In this document: positions 40,064 to 45,116 of the stretch, one piece after another | How positions within the stretch are numbered: the first letter of the stretch is position 1 | Layout: every line of letters begins with the position of its first letter | Source of the DNA: Bacteroidales bacterium | GTDB lineage: Bacteria > Bacteroidota > Bacteroidia > Bacteroidales > UBA3824 | NCBI GenBank assembly: GCA_017960885.1 | Contig: JAGCYI010000188.1 | Location: 1-45,116 of the forward strand | Length of the DNA: 45,116 nucleotides | Direction of reading: 5' to 3' | Position numbers and translations under genes: made by a program | The notes under the pieces: model-generated | The model's input: only the letters and a program-made list of their open reading frames with translations | Databases searched by the model: none | What the model was told of the DNA's origin: nothing

Positions 40064-41422
40064 TTATTTTTTGTTGTTAAATTTCAACTGCATAGCCGAT
40101 TGCGTGTCGTAGATACGGCCGTGGAGGAAAATGAACTTGCCGTTTACCATTGTGGCAACTGGCTGCGAACCAAACATAAGTCCGTTGAAGGGTGTCCAAC
40201 CACATTTGCTTACAACATCTTTGTCGGTGATGCGGACGCGTTTTTTGGGATTAATTAACGCAAAATCAGCATAATAACCTTCGCGAATAAAGCCTCGTTG
40301 TTCAATTCCAAAAATAGTGGCAGGTGCGTGACACATTTTTTGAGCCATAACAGGCAGAGTAATAATACCTTGCTGCACCAATTCCATCATTATGGTAGAC
40401 GAAAACTGCACCGACGGCATTCCCGACGGCGATGAGAAATAGGGCTGATCCTTCTCGCTGAGAAGATGCGGAGCGTGGTCGGTAGCAACGCTGTCGATAA
40501 GGTTGGTATTCAACGCTTTGCGCAGATTGTTGCGGTCGCGGCGGCTCTTAATCGACGGATTGCACTTGATGCGGAACGTGCGGGTAAGATAATCGTCGTC
40601 GTCGAACCAAAGGTGCGGTATGCACGCCTCGGCTGTTATATGCTTGTTTTGCAATGGAATATCCTCAAAAAGTTCCAACTCGCGCTTGGTGGAAATATGC
40701 GTAACGTGGAGATGTGCTCCAGTATCTTCGGCAAGGTTTACAGCCTTTTGTGTGCTCTCGTAGCAAGCCTTGGCGTTGCGCACGTGCTGATGAATGGTGA
40801 ACGGTGCGTTGCCGTCGGGATAGAGGGCTTTGAAACGCTCGGTTTCTGCCTTGATAATAGCCTCGTCCTCGCAATGCACGGCAATGGTGGCGGGAGAGTT
40901 AGAAAATAATTTTCGCAACGCCTCGTCGTTGTCTACCAACATATTACCCGTAGACGAACCCATAAACACCTTAATGCCACACACTTTGGTGAAATCAAGT
41001 TTCATCAATTCGTCGAAATTGTCGTTGGTGGCACCGGCAAAAAACGAGTAGTTAACTGCTGAGTTTTTGGCGGCAATGCGGAATTTATCGTCGAGAAGTG
41101 CGGCAGAAGTTGTTGGCGGCTTGGTATTTGGCATTTCGCAAACGGAGGTAACTCCTCCTGCCACGGCTGCACGCGATTCTGAAAAAATATCCGCCTTGTG
41201 GGTTAGTCCCGGCTCGCGGAAATGCACGTGAGTGTCGATAAATCCAGGGAAAAGCAACAGCCCCGAAGCGTCAAACTCATCGTCAACACCCGAAAGACTC
41301 TCATTGCCATTGCCGTATTCTATAATTTGCGCTATTCGGTCGTCTTCTACAAGCACCGAGCCTTTGAAAGTGCGACCCTCGTTAACAACTATTGCGTTAG
41401 AAATCAGTGTTTTGTGCGCCAT
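40064..41422 (-). CDS. pyrC: Dihydroorotase
   Basis: A 452-residue zinc amidohydrolase that closes carbamoyl aspartate to dihydroorotate in pyrimidine synthesis. The metal site is intact: DTHVHFREPG, the GIKVFMGSSTG segment carrying the bridging lysine, VHCED, HVTHIST and VATDHAPH. The GMPSVQ segment and the C-terminal amidohydrolase sheet (YADFALINP) follow. This is the class I (long) dihydroorotase. It overlaps the maf stop by one base (41422) and precedes the GldN-like gene by six bases, so it is translationally coupled within the operon. Confidence 0.96.
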   Translation of the reverse strand: MAHKTLISNAIVVNEGRTFKGSVLVEDDRIAQIIEYGNGNESLSGVDDEFDASGLLLFPGFIDTHVHFREPGLTHKADIFSESRAAVAGGVTSVCEMPNTKPPTTSAALLDDKFRIAAKNSAVNYSFFAGATNDNFDELMKLDFTKVCGIKVFMGSSTGNMLVDNDEALRKLFSNSPATIAVHCEDEAIIKAETERFKALYPDGNAPFTIHQHVRNAKACYESTQKAVNLAEDTGAHLHVTHISTKRELELFEDIPLQNKHITAEACIPHLWFDDDDYLTRTFRIKCNPSIKSRRDRNNLRKALNTNLIDSVATDHAPHLLSEKDQPYFSSPSGMPSVQFSSTIMMELVQQGIITLPVMAQKMCHAPATIFGIEQRGFIREGYYADFALINPKKRVRITDKDVVSKCGWTPFNGLMFGSQPVATMVNGKFIFLHGRIYDTQSAMQLKFNNKK

Positions 41423-42024
41423 TATGAAATAAATTTTAAAAGTTCGTTGTAGAGCATCTGGCTCGGCAAACCCATTACATTATAATAACTTCCCTCGATT
41501 TTGGCAATAGCCGCCGCGCCAATCCACTCTTGCACAGCGTATGCACCGGCTTTGTCGAAGGGACGGTAATTGTCGACATAATAGATAATTTCATCGTCGG
41601 AGAGTTCTCTGAACCACACTTTTGATTCGGCAAAAAACGAGCGTTGACGGTCTTTGGTTTTAATGCAAACGCCTGTAAGCACCTGATGACAACGTCCAGA
41701 AAGTGTGCGCAGCATTTCTATTGCTCCTTCGCGACCTTTGGGTTTGCCTATTACTTTATTATCTATATAAACAATTGTATCAGAGGCGATAATGATAGTA
41801 TTATCGGGCAAAGACTGCAAATCGGAGTCGAAAGCCGAGGCTTTGAGCACGGCTATATGCTCGGGAATTGCTCCGCCTTGCAATTCGGGAGGGAAAGTTT
41901 CGTCGGTATCTTTGACAACTACCTTAAAATCAACACCGAGCATTTTTAAAATCTCCCGTCTGCGCGGCGACTGCGATGCAAGAATTATATTGTAGTTTTT
42001 TAATCTGTCGTTTAATGTGGGCAT
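41422..42024 (-). CDS. maf: Maf family nucleotide pyrophosphatase
   Basis: A 200-residue protein of the Maf family, which hydrolyses (modified) nucleoside triphosphates. The N-terminal ILASQSPRRREILKMLG motif, the KASAF segment, IIASDTIVYIDNKVIGKP with the catalytic Asp, FDKAGAYAVQEW and the closing SYYNVMGLP are all canonical. It is the first gene of the operon with pyrC, the GldN-like lipoprotein and mutS. A consensus promoter lies directly upstream. Substrate subclass (dTTP/UTP versus 7-methyl-GTP) cannot be settled by eye. Confidence 0.95.
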   Translation of the reverse strand: MPTLNDRLKNYNIILASQSPRRREILKMLGVDFKVVVKDTDETFPPELQGGAIPEHIAVLKASAFDSDLQSLPDNTIIIASDTIVYIDNKVIGKPKGREGAIEMLRTLSGRCHQVLTGVCIKTKDRQRSFFAESKVWFRELSDDEIIYYVDNYRPFDKAGAYAVQEWIGAAAIAKIEGSYYNVMGLPSQMLYNELLKFIS

Positions 42025-42047
42025 TAGTTGAAATATTTTGTTTAGCG

Positions 42048-42078
42048 CAAAAGTAGCGATTGTTTCGGAGATTACAAA
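42048..42078 (-). promoter_or_regulatory. Promoter of the maf-pyrC-GldN-like-mutS operon
   Basis: Read on the minus strand: TTTG (42078-42075), 19 bases, TACTTTTG (42055-42048), full consensus, 23 bases upstream of the maf ATG. Confidence 0.65.
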
Positions 42079-42269
42079 ACTTTTTTAACCTACTACACAA
42101 ACGGAGCAAAGTATACTGGAAGGCAGGTGGTTTCGCCTAAATACCATAATAACCGTAATTAACTGATTTAAGACACATTTGCACTTTCCGCAAAATGTTA
42201 GCGGCGGTCAAGGAGTTTGATTGTCTCTTGGAATATTATCAGTTATGTGTAAAAATATATCGTTTACCG

Positions 42270-43835
42270 TTATCGATTACCCTCTATCACCTCCATCTCC
42301 ACCTCGTGTTTGGATGTGGATTTATTGTAGTTGATGCCGCAGAGGATGATGCGTTTGGAGAAGCCTTTGAGCGAAGCGGGGTATTCTTTGCGGTGGATTT
42401 GGTCGATGGCAGAGTCGGCTGATTTGTCGTATTTGAGTTCTACAACGATGGCAGGATGTGATGAATTATGCAAAGGTATGAACACCATATCGGCAAAGCC
42501 TTTACCCGTAGGTAGTTCGTGGAATATCTTATAAAAAGGTTTAGCAGCGTAATATGCCAATACGATGGCGCAGCGCATTGAATTTTCGTCGTTAAACTCC
42601 AAAAGGGATGATGCCTCAAAATGGTAGGAGTCGAATGCACGGGCGATTTTATCTTTGCGCAAGTTGAGAGTGTCGTCCAAAAGGTTGAGCGACGAGTTCA
42701 CTGCCTTAGATAGTTCGCCCCAACCTGCCACGCTGACAGCGTTTTCAAACTCTTCGGAAACCTCTGTGTTAGGAATTGTTACGCTACGGGTCTCAGGATT
42801 GTACGAAAGGTATCCGAGGTGAACGAGAAGGGTTAGCACGTCGTCGCAATTGTCGATATTCTTCATATCGTTGCGGAAACTCGACACTCTCACTGTGGCA
42901 CTCTCTCCGTTCATCATACCTATAATCTTTGACCTTACATTGTCTGCGTCGGTGTGAAGGTAGGTTTCGATAGCCATAAAGGATGCCGTCTTCGACCAAT
43001 AACTGTTGTAGTTGCGAAACAGAATCGACTGCATTACCGAAAACGGATTGAACATAGATTTTTCGCGACCTATAATATAGCCATCGTAGGCGTGTTTCAT
43101 AAGTTCAAAGTCCATATCGTTTTCCGCACAGAGTATTTTTACCTCGTCTTCGGTAAAACCATAATATTTGTCGGTTATGCCCGGATTTACGATGCTGTAT
43201 TCCACAAAATTGTTCAACGCCGACTGAGTCCTTATCTTGATAATGGGCAGTATACCAGTCATATACACCAAGAGGAAAATCTTTTTAGCATTGTTCGATT
43301 TGAACATAGCACGCAGAAAGTTAACATACTCGTCTTGAATATCTTGATCCACATCTCTCACGAGCATATCCCACTCGTCGATTATGAGGATAAAGCGGTC
43401 GCCGGTTTTTTGGTTGATTTCTGCAAGTGCTTTGGCAAAAGATTCTTGTTCTTGCAAAAAAGGATATGATTTTTTTAGGTCGGCAACAAAGCATTTCTGA
43501 GCCTCTTTCAATATCTCTTTTTTTGGAATGTCGGCAAACCTGTTCCAATCGATGTATATCGTGGGATATTTGTTGAGGTGCGTTTTATAGTCGGGATTCT
43601 TTGTGATTTCCAAGCCCTCGAACAGTTCTTCCGACTTTGACGAACGGTCGTAGTAGGCATATGCCATCTGAGCCGCCACCGACTTGCCGAAACGGCGGGG
43701 ACGGGAGATGCAGACAAACTTGTTCTCGGTATCAAGATTATTGTTTAAAAAGGTCAATAATCCTGACTTGTCAACAAAATTGCTGTTGATAACGCTCCTA
43801 AAATCGCTATTGCCGTAATCAATGAAATCGCTCAT
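42270..43835 (-). CDS. AAA-ATPase-like / PD-(D/E)XK protein (PF09820-PF08011 family)
   Basis: A 521-residue protein with an N-terminal P-loop ATPase and a C-terminal nuclease-like domain. Walker A is SRPRRFGKS (44-52; the RPRRFGKS form typical of the family), Walker B is FILIIDEWD (D153, E154), and the PD-(D/E)XK triad is D449, E466 and K468 in FADMVF and VVELKYDK. This family is greatly expanded in gut Bacteroidota, often in many copies per genome, and its function is unknown; a role in defence or mobile-element biology has been suggested by fold. The catalytic residues look intact here. It has its own consensus promoter. Confidence 0.9.
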   Translation of the reverse strand: MSDFIDYGNSDFRSVINSNFVDKSGLLTFLNNNLDTENKFVCISRPRRFGKSVAAQMAYAYYDRSSKSEELFEGLEITKNPDYKTHLNKYPTIYIDWNRFADIPKKEILKEAQKCFVADLKKSYPFLQEQESFAKALAEINQKTGDRFILIIDEWDMLVRDVDQDIQDEYVNFLRAMFKSNNAKKIFLLVYMTGILPIIKIRTQSALNNFVEYSIVNPGITDKYYGFTEDEVKILCAENDMDFELMKHAYDGYIIGREKSMFNPFSVMQSILFRNYNSYWSKTASFMAIETYLHTDADNVRSKIIGMMNGESATVRVSSFRNDMKNIDNCDDVLTLLVHLGYLSYNPETRSVTIPNTEVSEEFENAVSVAGWGELSKAVNSSLNLLDDTLNLRKDKIARAFDSYHFEASSLLEFNDENSMRCAIVLAYYAAKPFYKIFHELPTGKGFADMVFIPLHNSSHPAIVVELKYDKSADSAIDQIHRKEYPASLKGFSKRIILCGINYNKSTSKHEVEMEVIEGNR

Positions 43836-43860
43836 AACTTTTTTGGTTATATGTTATGTG

Positions 43861-43891
43861 CAAAAATAGAGAATTGTTTTGACATAACAAA
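43861..43891 (-). promoter_or_regulatory. Promoter of the AAA/PD-(D/E)XK gene
   Basis: Read on the minus strand: TTTG (43891-43888), 19 bases, TATTTTTG (43868-43861), full consensus, 25 bases upstream of the ATG. A second TATTTTTG (43895-43888) overlaps the -33 element and could be an alternative -7 box. Confidence 0.65.
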
Positions 43892-43919
43892 AATAATTAT
43901 GACAAGTGTTTCAACATAT

Positions 43920-44930
43920 CTAATCCCCTTGGCTATCGCTGAAATCCTGCACGCACATATTGCGGTATTGTTTGTGGGTGCCGATGGCGGTGCCTATGCG
44001 GGTGTATTTTTCGCCCAAAATGTTGCGACGGTGTCCGCAGCCTGCCACTCCATCATCTATAAGTAATTGACGCACAATCTGCATTGCATCGGAATATCCA
44101 AACGAGATATTTTCGGCTATAAATCCGCCACCAAAATAATTGCGTAGACGTTTGCCCATACTTGTGCCGTCGGACGATTCGTGCTGTACCAAACCCTTTG
44201 GACCAATGTCGTTTACGTGATATTTGGCAGCATCGTACATTTTTTGGTTGGGATATAGCATTGGAAGATTCTTAACCTGAGGAAGTTCCTTTAACAGAGA
44301 ACGTTCGTAAGAATTAGTTGAATTGCGCAAATCGCTGAGGTAACTCGACACAAATGTGGCTCCATCAAGACGCGCAAGATTACAATAAATTATAACAAGT
44401 TTCTCCTCGTTGGTAAGGTACGATGCATTGCCCACAGTGTTTGCCTTGGCTATCTGATCTGCCGTAAAATTGCCGGGTTTGAAATTTGATGGAAGGCTTG
44501 CAGAGACATTGTTGTTGCTGATATTGTTGGTGTTAGATACTCCGCCTGCAACGGTGCAGTAGCGCAGATACGAATCGTCGCTCCAAATGGTAAGCGAACC
44601 GTTGTCGGATTTGAGGAGTTGAAACCATTTTCGCTGACTGCCTGATATTGTGGATATTACTTCAATGTCGCCATCCGAATCGATATTCACCTTATAAACA
44701 TTAAGGCTGCCGCTGTTGAGCCATACAAAAATATCGTTTGACGCCAGCACAAATTCGTCGCGACCGCCTATTCTCTCCACGCTTCCCGATTGGCTGACCT
44801 TGCCGCCAGATACCTGTCCACGGCATTGAGAATCTACTTTGAATGTTTTGCCCACAAGATTATCAAAACTCTGCGGAAATGCGGTGGTGCATAACGCCAA
44901 TAGGGTTATTAACAATAGAAATTTTCTCAT
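43920..44930 (-). CDS. Secreted CAP-domain (SCP/PR1-like) protein
   Basis: A 336-residue exported protein (signal MRKFLLLITLLALCTTAFPQ). Residues ~25-125 are a beta-rich N-terminal region I do not recognise (WFQLLKSDNGSLTIWSDDSYLRYC). The C-terminal half is a CAP domain: KYHVNDIGPKGLVQH with H250, FIAENISFG with E273, and GCGHRRNILGEKYTRIGTAIG with H300, the cleft residues of this family. Bacterial CAP proteins are secreted, with roles ranging from peptidase-like to lipid binding; activity is unproven. There is no lipobox and no type IX C-terminal domain. It has a -7 box 45 bases upstream. Confidence 0.88.
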   Translation of the reverse strand: MRKFLLLITLLALCTTAFPQSFDNLVGKTFKVDSQCRGQVSGGKVSQSGSVERIGGRDEFVLASNDIFVWLNSGSLNVYKVNIDSDGDIEVISTISGSQRKWFQLLKSDNGSLTIWSDDSYLRYCTVAGGVSNTNNISNNNVSASLPSNFKPGNFTADQIAKANTVGNASYLTNEEKLVIIYCNLARLDGATFVSSYLSDLRNSTNSYERSLLKELPQVKNLPMLYPNQKMYDAAKYHVNDIGPKGLVQHESSDGTSMGKRLRNYFGGGFIAENISFGYSDAMQIVRQLLIDDGVAGCGHRRNILGEKYTRIGTAIGTHKQYRNMCVQDFSDSQGD

Positions 44931-44975
44931 AACTTCATAATTTATAAGTGATTAATAAATAAATGTAACTACCTA

Positions 44976-44983
44976 CAAATGTA
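44976..44983 (-). promoter_or_regulatory. -7 box for the CAP-domain gene
   Basis: The minus-strand sequence is TACATTTG, an exact TAnnTTTG, 45 bases upstream of the ATG at 44930. No TTTG at the expected -33 position. Confidence 0.4.
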
Positions 44984-45040
44984 CGAAAAAAACGCAACCG
45001 CTGTTACGTATTTTTCGGTTTTGCACTAAGTTTTTCGCTT

Positions 45041-45072
45041 AAACCCCTCACAAACACTTGCAAAAGGGGTTT
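45041..45072. other. Inverted repeat at the upstream edge of a promoter
   Basis: AAACCCCT (45041-45048) and AGGGGTTT (45065-45072) form a perfect eight-base inverted repeat around 16 bases, spanning the -33 side of the rightward promoter at the window edge. There is no T run after it, so an operator is more likely than a terminator. Confidence 0.4.
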
Positions 45073-45089
45073 CGGCTGCTTTATCTTTG
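45058..45089 (+). promoter_or_regulatory. Rightward promoter at the window edge
   Basis: TTG (45058-45060), 21 bases, TATCTTTG (45082-45089), an exact -7 match. It should drive a gene starting beyond the window. Confidence 0.5.
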
Positions 45090-45116
45090 CACCGTAAACA
45101 AGAAATAGTAATAACT

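Noticed and set aside
1..45116. CRISPR array, tRNA, rRNA, insertion sequence or integrase
   Set aside because: No direct-repeat/spacer pattern, no tRNA-like cloverleaf in the intergenic regions, and no transposase or integrase motif was seen on either strand.

Overview
The window reads as chromosomal DNA of a member of the phylum Bacteroidota, probably order Bacteroidales and probably host-associated and uncultured. The evidence is the gene content: BatA-type VWA protein, TonB-dependent receptor, PorE-like TPR/propeller/OmpA proteins, lipoproteins with acidic export signals, and the PF09820/PF08011 ATPase family. The non-coding signals agree: about ten good TAnnTTTG (-7) boxes, several with TTTG 19-21 bases upstream, and almost no Shine-Dalgarno sequences in front of genes.

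Layout. Positions 1-9.5 kb, mainly minus strand: the tail of an AAA ATPase (+), then a leftward series of TonB-dependent receptor, unknown 189-residue protein, BatA/VWA protein, TM2 protein, AddB-like PD-(D/E)XK nuclease and CPBP protease. 9.5-17.3 kb, plus strand: an envelope polysaccharide block (Wzz-like protein, rmlA, rmlC, rmlB, animal-type UDP-glucose dehydrogenase; rmlD is absent) running into a double zinc-ribbon membrane protein and a TPM-domain protein. 17.3-18.9 kb, minus: two repeat-built proteins, one exported and one with YD-type repeats and no signal peptide. 18.9-21.1 kb, plus: era and dnaN, ending in a terminator whose right arm is present three times. 21.2-30.3 kb, plus: a TPR protein with two tandem TPR-propeller-CRD-OmpA proteins, then a Kelch lipoprotein with a beta-barrel partner, then an exo/endonuclease/phosphatase lipoprotein. 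30.3-35 kb, minus and visibly more AT-rich: a peptidoglycan-binding-repeat protein, rubrerythrin, a PIN toxin/antitoxin-like pair, a cholesterol-dependent-cytolysin-like (CDC-like) lipoprotein and an unknown acidic-signal lipoprotein. 35.3-36.8 kb, plus: a third, shorter propeller-OmpA protein. 36.8-42 kb, minus: an operon maf - pyrC - GldN-like lipoprotein - mutS. 42.3-44.9 kb, minus: an AAA-ATPase/PD-(D/E)XK protein and a secreted CAP-domain protein.

The most striking locus is 32252-33985. It encodes a lipoprotein whose residues ~120-407 follow the cholesterol-dependent cytolysin core (domains 1-3) closely. It lacks the Trp-rich undecapeptide of domain 4 and carries Cys-Ser-Lys-Asp-Asp-Glu after the lipobox, which resembles the Bacteroidota surface lipoprotein export signal. 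It looks like a surface-tethered pore-forming protein. Other points of interest are promoters interleaved with terminators (11.7 kb, 32.2 kb), -7 boxes only four bases from a start codon (9.49 kb, 35.3 kb), an OmpA domain that has lost its peptidoglycan-binding Asp (35.3-36.8 kb), and a short GldN-like lipoprotein in the mutS operon. All domain calls come from reading motifs by eye; no database search was run.
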